Source: Geothrix sp.
Lineage (GTDB): Bacteria > Acidobacteriota > Holophagae > Holophagales > Holophagaceae
Assembly (NCBI RefSeq): GCF_030219325.1
Contig: NZ_CP126625.1
Coordinates: 1,104,857-1,168,856, forward strand
DNA length: 64,000 bases
Reading direction: 5' to 3'
Each line of letters begins with the position of its first letter. The first letter of the stretch is position 1. Positions 24,911 to 33,873 of this stretch are shown here, piece by piece. The position numbers were made by a program, and so were the translations under genes. The notes below the pieces were generated by a model. It made no database searches and was not told where the DNA came from. It was given only the letters and a program-made list of their open reading frames with translations.

Positions 24911-25513
24911 ATGACCCAAGAGCCTTCCAGCCCGATGCACCGAGTCATCAAGCCCAGGGCGTGCTGGGACCAGCTGGTCCTGCCCCCGGAGCAGCTGGAC
25001 CTCCTGCACCAGGTCACCGATCAGGTCCGCCACCGGCAGAAGGTCCAGGAGACCCGGGGCTTCGCCGAACGGATGCCCCGCGGGCAGGGCATCGCCGTCC
25101 TGTTCGCCGGCGGGCCCGGCACGGGCCGGAGCACCGCGGCCAAGGCCATCGCGGGCGCCCTGCAGCGGGACCTCTTCCGCGTCGACCTGTCCGCCGTGGT
25201 CAGCAAGTACATCGGGGAGACGGAGAAGAACCTGCGCCAGCTGTTCGCCGCCGCCGAAGCCAGTGAAGCCGTTCTGTTCTTCGATGAGGCCGACGCCCTG
25301 TTCGGCAGGCGCAGCGAGGTCAAGGACAGCCACGACCGCTACGCCAACCTCGAGGTGGCCTACCTGCTGCAGGAGATGGAGGCCTACAGCGGCCTGGCCA
25401 TCCTGGCGACCAATCACAAGCAGGCCCTCGACCCGGCCTTCCTGCGGCGCCTGCGCTTCGTCATCGACTTCCCCCCGCCGACTGTCCCCGTGATTCCGCG
25501 GCTGGTACCCTGA
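24911..25513 (+). CDS. Truncated AAA ATPase core
   Basis: A 200-aa AAA+ domain. Walker A is GGPGTGRST, with Arg in place of the essential Lys next to the usual Thr/Ser. Then come VSKYIGETEKNLRQLF, Walker B AVLFFDEADALFGRR and sensor 1 ILATNHKQALDPAFLRRL. The core resembles the ATPases found with winged-helix domains in much longer proteins, including those of contractile injection system loci. Here the long N-terminal region and the C-terminal lid (sensor 2) are both missing; the frame stops at 25513, just after the last core strand. ATG 24911 has AGGAG upstream. It is probably a remnant or a non-hydrolysing form. It lies 5 bp before the U32 gene. Confidence 0.72.
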   Translation: MTQEPSSPMHRVIKPRACWDQLVLPPEQLDLLHQVTDQVRHRQKVQETRGFAERMPRGQGIAVLFAGGPGTGRSTAAKAIAGALQRDLFRVDLSAVVSKYIGETEKNLRQLFAAAEASEAVLFFDEADALFGRRSEVKDSHDRYANLEVAYLLQEMEAYSGLAILATNHKQALDPAFLRRLRFVIDFPPPTVPVIPRLVP

Positions 25514-25518
25514 CGACC

Positions 25519-27363
25519 ATGGCTCTCGAACTCCTCGCCCCCGCCAAGAATGCGGAACAGGGCATCCTCGCGCTGCGTTGCGGGGCGGACGCGGTGTACA
25601 TGGGCGGTCCCCAGTTCGGCGCCCGGCAGGCGGCGGGGAATGGGCTGGAGGATTTCGAGCAGGTCACGCGGGAGGCGCGGCTCTGGGGCGCGAAGGTGTT
25701 CGCGACCCTCAACACCATCCTGTTCGACGCCGAGCTGGAGGCGGCGCGGCGCCAGGCCTGGGAGCTGTACGAGGCCGGCGTGGATGCCCTGATCATCCAG
25801 GACATGGCCTTCCTGCAGATGGACCTGCCACCGCTGCCGCTGCACGCCAGCACCCAGGCGGCCTGCGACAGTCCGGAGCGCGTGGCCTTCCTGGCCAGCG
25901 CGGGCTTCAGTCGCGCCATCCTGGCCCGGGAGCTGAGTCTGGACGACATCCGGGCCATCCACGGGGCCGCGGACATCGAGCTGGAGGCCTTCGTCTTCGG
26001 GGCCCTCTGCGTGGGCGAGAGCGGGCAGTGCTACCTGAGCGGCGCCATCTGCGACCGCAGCGGCAACCGCGGGGAATGCGCCCAGCCCTGCCGCGCGCCC
26101 TGGAACCTGGTGGATGCGTCGAACCGGGTGGTGGTGCGGGAGAAGCATCTGCTGAACATCCGGGATCTGGATCTTTCCGACCACCTGGAGGAGCTGGCCG
26201 ACGCCGGCATCCTGAGCTTCAAGATCGAGGGGCGCCTCAAGGATGCGGACTACGTGAAGAACATCGTCAGCCAGGTGCGCCGCAAGCTCGACGAGCTGCT
26301 GCAGCGGCGGCCCGAGCTGGGCCGGGCCTCTCTCGGCTCCGTGAGCCAGACCTTCGCGCCGGATCCCACCAAGACCTTCCAGCGGGGGCTGTCCAGCTAC
26401 CGCATCGACGGAGAGCGCCGGCCCATGGGGAACCTGGATTCAGGCCGGCACCTGGGCGAGTTCATCGGCGAGGTGCGCTCCATCCAGGGCGACCGGCTGG
26501 TGCTGGACGCGACCACGGACCTGCATCCCGGCGATGGCCTGGCCTTCGTGGATGGCGTCGAGGTGGCGGGTACCGTGATCAACGCCGTGGAACCCCGCCA
26601 GCTCTTCGTGCAGGATCCCTCCCGCATCCGGCCCGGCACGCGGCTGCACCGCAACCTGGACCTGCACTGGCTCAGGGCCCTGCGCAGCGCCAAGGTGGAG
26701 CGCCGCATCCCGGTGCAGGCCACGCTGGACTTCCCGGAGGGGGCCGTGCGCCTGCGCCTGGAGGACCCCGCCGGTCTCCATGGGGAAGCCCAGGCCCCGG
26801 GGGACTTCGCGTCGCCCCGGGACGCGGAGGCCGCGGCCAGGACCATCCAGGAGGCCCTGGGCCGCCTGGGGAACACGCCCTTCGAACTGGCGGGGCTGCA
26901 GGTGGCCGAACCGCGCTTCGTGCCGGTCAGCGCGCTCAACGCCCTCCGCCGGGATGCAGCCACTGCGTTGGAGGCCCTGCGCCGGGCCCCGCGGACCCGG
27001 GAGGGGCGCCGGGCGCGGGCGCCGAAGCTGAATCCGCTGCCCGTGCGCGGCCTGGATTTCACCTGGAACATCGCCAACCGGGCTGCCCGCGCCTTCTACG
27101 AGCAGGCGGGCGCCCAGGTCCTCGAACCGGCGGCGGAGCTACAGGCCAGCCTCGACGGCCGGGTGGTGATGACCACGCGGCACTGCGTGAAGTACGAGAT
27201 GGGCTGGTGCCATGTGCATGAGAACCCCGAGCCCTGGGTCCGCGTGCCGGAACCCCAGGGACCCGTCTTCCTGGAGAACGGCCCCACGCGCCTGGAATGC
27301 CGCTTCGACTGCGCCCGGTGCCGCATGGAGCTGGTGCTCTGCGAGCCGCAGGGGCAGGGGTGA
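25519..27363 (+). CDS. U32 family peptidase / RlhA-like 23S rRNA hydroxylase
   Basis: A 614-aa protein of the YhbU/YegQ/RlhA superfamily. The N-terminal barrel begins LELLAPAKNAEQGILALRCGADAVYMGG. The U32 signature LEAFVFGALCVGESGQCYLSG lies near residue 155, followed by CDRSGNRGECAQPCR, whose cysteines are conserved in the family. A DUF3656-like middle and a C-terminal region with further cysteines (CRFDCARCRMELVLC) make it the long RlhA-like form. E. coli RlhA hydroxylates C2501 of 23S rRNA; older annotation calls the family collagenase-like peptidases. Its stop overlaps the start of the flavoprotein gene (GTGA), so the two are coupled. Confidence 0.88.
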   Translation: MALELLAPAKNAEQGILALRCGADAVYMGGPQFGARQAAGNGLEDFEQVTREARLWGAKVFATLNTILFDAELEAARRQAWELYEAGVDALIIQDMAFLQMDLPPLPLHASTQAACDSPERVAFLASAGFSRAILARELSLDDIRAIHGAADIELEAFVFGALCVGESGQCYLSGAICDRSGNRGECAQPCRAPWNLVDASNRVVVREKHLLNIRDLDLSDHLEELADAGILSFKIEGRLKDADYVKNIVSQVRRKLDELLQRRPELGRASLGSVSQTFAPDPTKTFQRGLSSYRIDGERRPMGNLDSGRHLGEFIGEVRSIQGDRLVLDATTDLHPGDGLAFVDGVEVAGTVINAVEPRQLFVQDPSRIRPGTRLHRNLDLHWLRALRSAKVERRIPVQATLDFPEGAVRLRLEDPAGLHGEAQAPGDFASPRDAEAAARTIQEALGRLGNTPFELAGLQVAEPRFVPVSALNALRRDAATALEALRRAPRTREGRRARAPKLNPLPVRGLDFTWNIANRAARAFYEQAGAQVLEPAAELQASLDGRVVMTTRHCVKYEMGWCHVHENPEPWVRVPEPQGPVFLENGPTRLECRFDCARCRMELVLCEPQGQG

Positions 27364-28667
27364 AGCCCGGCGAAGGGGCCTGGGATGTGGTGGTGGTCGG
27401 CGCGGGACCCGCGGGTCTGCTGGCGGCGGGACGGGCCGCCATGCTGGGCGCCCGCGTCCTCCTGCTGGAGAAGATGGAGAAGCCGGCCCGCAAGCTGCGG
27501 ATCACGGGCAAAGGGCGGGCGAACATCACGAACATGAAGGCGCTGGAGGAGCAGCTCAAGGAGATCCAGCCGGAGCCGCGCTTCCTGCGCCAGGCCTTCC
27601 AGGCCTTCTTCAACCGCGACCTGATCGCGCTGCTGGAGGCGCAGGGCGTCGCGACCAAGGTGGAACGCGGCGACCGCGTGTTCCCCGCCAGCGATCTGGC
27701 CTGGGACGTGGCGGACGCCCTGGTGGCCTGGGCCGGGGCCCAGGGCGTCGAGATCCTCCCCCACGCCCGGGTCGAGCGCCTGGTGATCCACGAGGGCGTG
27801 TTCACCGGCCTTGGGGTTGCGCGCAAGTCGTCCCGGACGCCACTGGAGATCGAGGCCCGCTGTGGCATCCTCGCCACCGGCGGGCAGTCCTATCCCGCCA
27901 CGGGGTCCACGGGGGACGGCTACCGCTTCGCCGAGGCCACCGGGCACCGGATCGAAGCCCTGCGGCCCTCCCTGGTGCGCATCGAGACGCGTCCGGTCCA
28001 TGAAGGTGCCCAGGGACTCACCCTCAAGAACGTCAACCTGACCCTCTGGATCGACGGGAAGAAGCAGGCCAGCGAATTTGGCGAAGTGGAATTCACGGCC
28101 AGAGGACTGGCGGGCGCCAGCGTCCTCCGGCTCAGCCGGAAGGTCGTGGACGCCATGGCCGCCGGTCGGATGGTGGCAATGACCCTCGATCTGAAACCGG
28201 CCCTGGATCCGGCGAAGCTGGAGGCGAGGCTGGCGCGGGATCTCGAGGCCCATGTGGGTGGCACCTGCGGCCCCCTGCTGCGGTCGCTCCTGCCGACGCC
28301 TCTCGTGGCGGTGTTCTGCGAGCGCCTCGGCCTGGGCCCATCGGCACCCGCGGCTCAGATCCAGGGCTCGAAGCGGAAGCAGCTGCTGGGCCTGCTCAAG
28401 GAGCTGCGCTTCGAGGTGACGGGCCACGGGAGCTGGGAGGAGGCCATCGTCACCGCCGGTGGCGTCTCCCTCAAGGACATCGACCCCAGGACCATGGCCT
28501 CGCGGAAGGTGGGGAACCTCCACTTCGCGGGCGAGGTGCTCGACCTGGACGCGAACACCGGTGGCTACAACCTCCAGATCGCGTTCTCCACAGGCTGGCT
28601 GGCGGGGGAATCCGCGGCCCGGCAGGCCGTCGGATCATGGCTCGGGGGGGCCTCCCTGACGCCCTGA
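27360..28667 (+). CDS. HI0933/YhiN-type FAD-dependent oxidoreductase
   Basis: A 435-aa flavoprotein of the BaiN/HI0933 family. The dinucleotide motif VVVVGAGPAGLLAAGRAAMLGARVLLLEK lies at the N-terminus. RKLRITGKGRANITNMK is the family's signature loop. ILATGGQSYPATGSTGDGYRFAEATGH follows mid-protein, and FAGEVLDLDANTGGYNLQIAFSTG closes the FAD site. Substrates of the family are mostly unknown. GTG 27360 overlaps the U32 stop codon, which suggests joint expression with the RNA-hydroxylase-like protein. Confidence 0.88.
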   Translation: MKPGEGAWDVVVVGAGPAGLLAAGRAAMLGARVLLLEKMEKPARKLRITGKGRANITNMKALEEQLKEIQPEPRFLRQAFQAFFNRDLIALLEAQGVATKVERGDRVFPASDLAWDVADALVAWAGAQGVEILPHARVERLVIHEGVFTGLGVARKSSRTPLEIEARCGILATGGQSYPATGSTGDGYRFAEATGHRIEALRPSLVRIETRPVHEGAQGLTLKNVNLTLWIDGKKQASEFGEVEFTARGLAGASVLRLSRKVVDAMAAGRMVAMTLDLKPALDPAKLEARLARDLEAHVGGTCGPLLRSLLPTPLVAVFCERLGLGPSAPAAQIQGSKRKQLLGLLKELRFEVTGHGSWEEAIVTAGGVSLKDIDPRTMASRKVGNLHFAGEVLDLDANTGGYNLQIAFSTGWLAGESAARQAVGSWLGGASLTP

Positions 28668-28678
28668 AGCGTGGTGCC

Positions 28679-28969
28679 TCAATCGGCCTGGGCTTCCCCG
28701 GATGCGGCGCGCCTGGTCCACGCCAGGATGAGCCGGAAGATCGCGTCCAGCCCTTCGTCCGGCAGCGGGCCGCGGTTGGCCTGGCGCAGGGCGGCGAGGA
28801 GCCGATCCTCCTGGGCGGCATCGAAGAAGCTGATCCCCTGGGCTTCCTTGTGCTCCTTGAGGCGCCTGACCAGCCCGATCCGCGCGTTGAGCGCCTCCAG
28901 GACCCTCAGGTCGAGCTCGGCGATCTGCGCCCGATGGGCCTGGATGATCGGATCTTGGTTCGAATGCAC
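28679..28969 (-). CDS. Chorismate mutase, AroQ type
   Basis: A 96-aa all-helical protein that should convert chorismate to prephenate for Phe/Tyr synthesis. The pattern HRAQIAELDLRVLEALNARIGLVRRLKEHKE followed by DAAQEDRLLAALRQ matches AroQ-type mutases, including the conserved Arg, Lys and Glu positions. It is a monofunctional form of normal length. The start is GTG 28969 or the adjacent GTG 28972, behind GGGAGGGGAA; the open frame continues far upstream but without AroQ similarity. It converges on the flavoprotein gene, 11 bp away. Confidence 0.75.
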   Translation of the reverse strand: MHSNQDPIIQAHRAQIAELDLRVLEALNARIGLVRRLKEHKEAQGISFFDAAQEDRLLAALRQANRGPLPDEGLDAIFRLILAWTRRAASGEAQAD

Positions 28970-29021
28970 CACTTCCCCTCCCTTGCCGATAATGCCGCTG
29001 CGGCTCTTCGCATCATCCAGG

Positions 29022-29047
29022 TTGGATCCCGGTGTGCTTTTAAGCAC
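29022..29047 (+). promoter_or_regulatory. Possible sigma-54-like element and palindrome upstream of the acetate operon
   Basis: TTGGATCCCGGTGTGCT (29022-29038) has GG and GC ten bases apart, as in RpoN promoters, but only a moderate match elsewhere. GTGCTTTTAAGCAC (29034-29047) is an inverted repeat of 6-bp arms that overlaps it. A transcript from here would have a leader of about 140 nt before ATG 29190. The element is a candidate only. Confidence 0.25.
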
Positions 29048-29189
29048 ATTCTCGCCCGCTGGATGGATGCGGCGGTTCCATTCCGAGTAGCCTTGGCCCC
29101 AGTTCATCCTACATCCATGCCAGCCTGCCTCCATTCCCACCCATGGGATGGAGCAGGTCCATATTCCAAACCATAGGAGGGGTCCTGCC

Positions 29190-29510
29190 ATGAGCAGTGA
29201 GATGTACGAGCACATGCGCACCAATCCGAAGTTCCAGACACTCGTCGCCAAGCGGGGGCGGTTCGCCTGGACCCTGGCCTTCATCGTGCTGGGGATGTTC
29301 TACGGCTTCGTGCTGCTGGTGGCCTTCAAGCCCGCCCTGCTCGGCCGGCCCATCTACCAGGGCTCCATGGTGACCATCGGGGTCGCCTTCGAACTCTTCA
29401 TGTTCATCTTCTTCTGGGTGCTCACCGCGGTGTACGTGCGCAGGGCCAACGGGGAATTCGACGAACTGACCGCGGACCTCATCAAGGACGCCTGGAAGGA
29501 GAACAAGTGA
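29190..29510 (+). CDS. DUF485 membrane protein (YjcH-like)
   Basis: A 106-aa inner-membrane protein with two helices ([21 protein letters not shown] and [23 protein letters not shown]). The [16 protein letters not shown] start is typical of DUF485. These proteins are nearly always encoded before an ActP-type acetate symporter, as here, and are thought to assist it. ATG 29190 is preceded by TAGGAGG. Its stop overlaps the first base of the symporter start. Confidence 0.92.
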   Translation: MSSEMYEHMRTNPKFQTLVAKRGRFAWTLAFIVLGMFYGFVLLVAFKPALLGRPIYQGSMVTIGVAFELFMFIFFWVLTAVYVRRANGEFDELTADLIKDAWKENK

Positions 29511-31183
29511 TGCGCCTCCTGAACCGCATTGGCCTGGCCCTGGGCCTGCTCGCCACCTCCGTCATGGCCCACGCGGGCCCGGCCCTGGATGGCATCCAGG
29601 AGAAGCAGGCCACCAACTGGCACGCCATCATCATGTTCTGCCTCTTCGTGGCCCTGACCATGGGGATCACCTACTGGGCCGCCAGCCGCACCAAGTCCAC
29701 CGCCGACTTCTACACCGCGGGTGGCGGCATCACCGGCTTCCAGAACGGCCTCGCCATCGCCGGCGACTACATGTCGGCGGCCACGCTCCTGGGCCTCAGC
29801 GCCATGGTCTACGGCCAGGGCTACGACGGCTACATCTACATGCTGGCCTTCTTCGCCGGGTGGCCCATTATTCTCTTCCTCATGGCCGAGCGCTTACGGA
29901 ACCTGGGCCGCTTCACCTTCTCCGACATCACGGCCTACCGCCTGGACCAGGGCAAGGTGCGCACCATGGCCGCGATCTCCTCCCTGACCGTGGTCTGCTT
30001 CTACCTGTTGGCCCAGATGGTGGGCGCCGGACAGCTCATCAAGCTGCTCTTCGGCCTAGAGTACAAGATCGCCATCTTCGTCGTGGGCATTCTGATGATG
30101 TTCTACGTCATCTTCGGCGGCATGGTGGCCACCACCTGGGTGCAGATCATCAAGGCCTGCATGCTCCTCGTGGGCGGCACCCTGGTCATGGTCCTGGCCA
30201 TGAGCAGGTTCGGCTTCTCGTACCACAACCTGGTCCAGCAAGCCACCGCCGTGCACAAGCTCGGGCCCAAGCTCATGTATCCGGGCAGCCTGCTCGCCGA
30301 TCCCGTGACCGCCATCTCCCTGGGGCTCGGCCTCATGTTCGGCACCGCCGGCCTGCCCCACATCCTCATGCGGTTCTTCACCGTCACCAACGCCAAGGAG
30401 GCTCGCAAGTCGGTGCTGTACGCCTCGGGTTTCGTGTCCTACTTCTTTAACGTCATCTTCCTCATGGGCCTCTGCGGCATCCTCATCGTGGGCCAGAACG
30501 GCTCCTTCTTCGAGGGCGGGAAGATCGGCGGCAAGCTCATCGGCGGCGGCAACATGGTCGCCATGCACCTGGCCAAGGCCGTGGGCGGCAACATGCTGCT
30601 GGGCTTCCTGGCGGCGGTGGCCTTCGCCACCATCCTGGCCGTGGTCTCGGGCCTGGCCCTGGCGGGTGCCTCCGCCATCTCCCATGACCTCTACGCCCGG
30701 GTCATCATGAAGGGCAAGGCGTCGGAGTCTACCGAGATCAAGGTCTCCAAGATCGCCACCATCTGCCTGGGCTTCGTGGCCATCGTGCTGGGCATCCTCT
30801 TCGAGAAGCAGAACATCGCGTTCATGGTGGGCCTGGCCTTCGGCGTGGCGGCCGCGGCGAACTTCCCGGTGCTCATCCTCTCCATGTACTGGAAGGGGCT
30901 CACCACCCGCGGCGCCCTCTGGGGCGGCTACGGCGGCCTCGTGTCCGCCGTGCTCTTCGTGCTGTTCTCCAAGTCGGTGTGGGTGGACGTCATCGGCAAC
31001 AAGGCGGCCCTCTTCCCCTACACCCAGCCCGCCCTCTTCGCCATGCCCATCGCCTTCCTGCTGGCCTTCATCTTCTCCAAGCTGGATGGCAGCGAACGCG
31101 CGAAGGCCGAGATCGAGGCCTTCGAGGATCAGTACGTCCGGGCCCAGACGGGCTTCGGTGCCGCCACCGCCACCAAACACTGA
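29510..31183 (+). CDS. actP: Cation/acetate symporter, SSS family
   Basis: A 557-aa sodium:solute symporter with a cleavable-looking N-terminus ([16 protein letters not shown]) and about 13 membrane helices. Motifs [28 protein letters not shown] and [22 protein letters not shown] are those of the ActP/MctC acetate and short-chain-acid carriers. It brings acetate or similar acids into the cell with a cation. ATG 29510 follows AAGGAG at good spacing and overlaps the DUF485 stop by one base. An acyl-CoA synthetase gene lies a few kb downstream on the other strand. The choice of acetate over pyruvate or propionate is inference. Confidence 0.92.
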   Translation: MRLLNRIGLALGLLATSVMAHAGPALDGIQEKQATNWHAIIMFCLFVALTMGITYWAASRTKSTADFYTAGGGITGFQNGLAIAGDYMSAATLLGLSAMVYGQGYDGYIYMLAFFAGWPIILFLMAERLRNLGRFTFSDITAYRLDQGKVRTMAAISSLTVVCFYLLAQMVGAGQLIKLLFGLEYKIAIFVVGILMMFYVIFGGMVATTWVQIIKACMLLVGGTLVMVLAMSRFGFSYHNLVQQATAVHKLGPKLMYPGSLLADPVTAISLGLGLMFGTAGLPHILMRFFTVTNAKEARKSVLYASGFVSYFFNVIFLMGLCGILIVGQNGSFFEGGKIGGKLIGGGNMVAMHLAKAVGGNMLLGFLAAVAFATILAVVSGLALAGASAISHDLYARVIMKGKASESTEIKVSKIATICLGFVAIVLGILFEKQNIAFMVGLAFGVAAAANFPVLILSMYWKGLTTRGALWGGYGGLVSAVLFVLFSKSVWVDVIGNKAALFPYTQPALFAMPIAFLLAFIFSKLDGSERAKAEIEAFEDQYVRAQTGFGAATATKH

Positions 31184-31208
31184 AGCCTGGCTCGGCCAGG
31201 TGTCCAGG

Positions 31209-31239
31209 ACGGCCGGGATCCCCCTCCCCGGCCGTTTCT
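31209..31239. terminator. Hairpin terminator after actP
   Basis: ACGGCCGGG (31209-31217) pairs with CCCGGCCGT (31227-31235) around a 9-nt loop and is followed by TTCT. It fills the 59-bp gap between the converging symporter and exonuclease genes. Confidence 0.7.
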
Positions 31240-31242
31240 GGT

Positions 31243-31950
31243 TCAGAAGTGCGTGTGGCCCTCCTGGTCTGCCAGGCTGGCCAGCTGACGGCGGGGATCC
31301 CCGACCCTCCGCAGGCCCGAGAGGCTCGCGACGCCCGCCTGCTGGAGCAGGGGCAGGAAGCGCTGGAAGAGCTGGGCGGTAACGTAGGCATCTCCAATGG
31401 CCGAGTGGGCTGCTTCCACCGGAATCTCGAAGGCTTCGGCCAGGTCGAAGAGGCTGGGGGCCGGAAGCTCGAGGGCGAAGGCGGGGTGGTCCACGGAGCG
31501 CCGCCGGAGCCAGCCGAACAGGGACAGGGTGTCCACCGCCGCATTGCGGAAGGGGGCCCGCCCCGACCGCTTGGCATCCCGGTTGAGGAAGGCCAGGTCG
31601 AGGGCGAGGCAGTGGCCCACCAGGACGGTGCCCGCCGCGTAGTCCAGGAAGGAGGCCAGCACCTCGCCGATGGCGGGCCGGGCCTCCAGCTCCGAGGGGG
31701 TGATGCCGTGGATCACGACGGTGCGGCCATCGAGCACGGCGGTGGGTTTCACCAGCTCCTGGAAGGCGTTCCCCAGCTCGATCCGCCCGCCCTGCATGTG
31801 GAGGGCCCCGATGGCAATGATGTCATCCCGGCGGGCGTCGAGGCCGGTCAGTTCCGTATCGAGCACTGTGAACCGGAGCTCGGGAACCGGCAGGTCCCCG
31901 CCGGGTGACCACCCGCCCAGCTTCCCCCGGCCCCATGCCATCAGACCCAT
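31243..31950 (-). CDS. DEDDh 3'-5' exonuclease (DnaQ-like)
   Basis: A 235-aa nuclease of the DNA polymerase III epsilon type. Exo I is FTVLDTELTGLD (Asp and Glu), Exo II is VGHCLALDLAFLNRD, and Exo III is HSAIGDAYVTAQLF with the general-base His. All four acidic metal ligands and His are therefore present. It is a stand-alone domain rather than the polymerase subunit. ATG 31950 is 8 bp after the stop of the cNMP/CBS gene. DnaQ-like exonucleases very often follow such DUF294 proteins, so the pairing is likely functional, though the reason is unknown. Confidence 0.87.
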   Translation of the reverse strand: MGLMAWGRGKLGGWSPGGDLPVPELRFTVLDTELTGLDARRDDIIAIGALHMQGGRIELGNAFQELVKPTAVLDGRTVVIHGITPSELEARPAIGEVLASFLDYAAGTVLVGHCLALDLAFLNRDAKRSGRAPFRNAAVDTLSLFGWLRRRSVDHPAFALELPAPSLFDLAEAFEIPVEAAHSAIGDAYVTAQLFQRFLPLLQQAGVASLSGLRRVGDPRRQLASLADQEGHTHF

Positions 31951-31958
31951 GCTGCGCC

Positions 31959-33857
31959 TCAGATGATGAAGGATTTGTACCGGTCCATGACCTGGTCCTG
32001 GACCTTGAGGATGAGGCGGAAGGCGTTCTTGAGGGATTGCCGCTCGAGGCTGCTCAGGCCGTCGTAGCGGATGAAGTTGTCGATGGGCTGCCCGGCCTCC
32101 GCCTGCCGGTACTGGTGGTGGATCCTCAGCAGGGTGACGAACTCGAAGGAATACTCCAACTCGTCCACCAGATCCGAGATGAGCGAGGTGCCGCTCCGCA
32201 GCGCCTCCAGGCGGTCCACGGTGGAGACCTGCTGGATCCCCTTCTCCAGGGCGAAGAGCCGGGCGATGTCCACCAGGGGCGCCACGGCCTTGATCTTCAG
32301 GTTCAGGCCATCCTTGTGCTCGCCGTTCCGCTCCACGGCCACTCCCCCGAAGAAGCCCAGGGGCGGCCGGTTGCGCACGAGCATGTTGGCCAGGAAGCCC
32401 AGGAAGGTCGGGTAGTCCGGGATGAGCCGGCCGAAGTGCTCCCGCAGGCCCCAGGCCAGGGACCGGTCGCCGTGCAGCGGCCTGAAATCGAAGAAGATGA
32501 GCGACTTGAGCACGGCCTCGGGGGTGGGTTCGGAAATCCAGGTGCTGAAGTACCGCTTCCACTGGGCGAGGGGCTGGCACCAGTCCGGGTTGCTGGCCAT
32601 GTAATTGGCCGGGCAGGCCTCGAACCCGCACTGGACCAGGCCATTGCGCATGAACACCGCGAAGCGCCGGAAGTACTCTGCGACCCTGGGTTTCTGGCTG
32701 TCGAAGACATCCGCATAGATCAGGGCGTTGTCCTGGTCGGTCCGGAAGGTCTGCTCCTTGCGCCCCTCGCTGCCCAGGGCGAGCCAGCAGTAGGGCACGG
32801 GCGGGGGCCCGAGCTCCCGCTCGGCCAGTTCCAGCACCTTGCGCACCACCCGGTCGTTCAGCTCCGAGATGATGCGGATGATGTTGGTGGCCCGGGCGCC
32901 CTCGCGCAGCAGCACGCCGATGATGGACATGGCCTTGCGCGAGACGGGTGCCAGGCCTTCCAGGGTGGTTTGGTGCTCGATGTCCTCGGAGAAGGCCAGG
33001 GGGCTCCGCCCCTGCAGCACCAGGAAGTCATGGTTGGTCACCACGCCCCGGATGGCGCCCCCCCGGGTGACGGCCACGTGCTCGATGTCGCACTGCAGCA
33101 TCTTGAGCACCACCTCGAAGCAGGGATCCTGCTCGTCCACCGAAACCACCGGGTGGCTCATCACCCGCGAGACCGGGCCGTCGATGGGCTGCCCCTCGGC
33201 CACCACCCGGGTGCGGAAATCCGAATCCGTGAGGATGCCGATGGGCTCCCCGTTGGGCCCGACCACCAGGGCCGCGCTCTGCCGCTCCTCCGCCATGCGG
33301 CGGGCCGTCTGGCGGATGCTCGTGTCCGCCTCCACGACCGTGGTGAACCGCTGGCAGATCTCCCCCACCTGGGCCGTGAACAGCAGGTGGTCGCTGCTCT
33401 CCAGGAACAGGCTCTTGCCCTGGATCTCCCGGGAGGTCATGTCGGCGTACTTGGTGAGGTGGAACTGGAGCAGGTATTCGGTGATGGCCGGGTGGCTCAG
33501 CACCAGCTCGTTGAACCGCTCCTTCGGCAGCAGGTAGCAGGTGGTGTCCTGGATGGCCAGGATGGTGGTCCGCTGCTGCCCGCCCATGAGCGAGACCAGG
33601 CCGAAGGTCTCGCCCCGCTCGCGGTAGTCCACCACCACCTCATCCCCGTTACCCTCGGGGCGCAGCGTGATCTTGACCGCCCCCTTCTTGATGATCTGCA
33701 GGTGCTCGCTGACGGGTCCGTCCTGGTGCAGGATCACCTCGCCCTTGGGATGGAAGGCCATCGTCAGGCTCTGGACCAGTTCCCGCAGCAGGGGCTCCTC
33801 CAGGAACTGGAAGGGGGGGACCTGGGACAGGAACCGGACCGTCTCGTCGATCAGCAT
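31959..33857 (-). CDS. cNMP-binding/CBS/DUF294 nucleotidyltransferase-like protein
   Basis: A 632-aa regulatory protein with three parts. Residues about 15-130 form a cyclic-nucleotide-binding domain (MAFHPKGEVILHQDGPVSEHLQIIKKGAVKI). Residues about 165-285 form a CBS pair (RQTARRMAEERQSAALVVGPNGEPIGILTDSDFRTRV). From about 310 on there is a GlnD-like nucleotidyltransferase fold (LALGSEGRKEQTFRTDQDNALIYAD) plus the DUF294 C-terminal domain. The GS and DxD features are kept, so it could modify a protein or nucleotide. It lies between an acyl-CoA synthetase and a DnaQ-like exonuclease. In other bacteria such proteins neighbour acetate uptake genes. Confidence 0.9.
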   Translation of the reverse strand: MLIDETVRFLSQVPPFQFLEEPLLRELVQSLTMAFHPKGEVILHQDGPVSEHLQIIKKGAVKITLRPEGNGDEVVVDYRERGETFGLVSLMGGQQRTTILAIQDTTCYLLPKERFNELVLSHPAITEYLLQFHLTKYADMTSREIQGKSLFLESSDHLLFTAQVGEICQRFTTVVEADTSIRQTARRMAEERQSAALVVGPNGEPIGILTDSDFRTRVVAEGQPIDGPVSRVMSHPVVSVDEQDPCFEVVLKMLQCDIEHVAVTRGGAIRGVVTNHDFLVLQGRSPLAFSEDIEHQTTLEGLAPVSRKAMSIIGVLLREGARATNIIRIISELNDRVVRKVLELAERELGPPPVPYCWLALGSEGRKEQTFRTDQDNALIYADVFDSQKPRVAEYFRRFAVFMRNGLVQCGFEACPANYMASNPDWCQPLAQWKRYFSTWISEPTPEAVLKSLIFFDFRPLHGDRSLAWGLREHFGRLIPDYPTFLGFLANMLVRNRPPLGFFGGVAVERNGEHKDGLNLKIKAVAPLVDIARLFALEKGIQQVSTVDRLEALRSGTSLISDLVDELEYSFEFVTLLRIHHQYRQAEAGQPIDNFIRYDGLSSLERQSLKNAFRLILKVQDQVMDRYKSFII

Positions 33858-33873
33858 GGGCCAACCCTAGCAC

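Noticed and set aside
24911..25513. Contractile injection system locus
   Set aside because: The ATPase core resembles those of such loci, but no sheath, tube, baseplate or spike gene occurs in the window.
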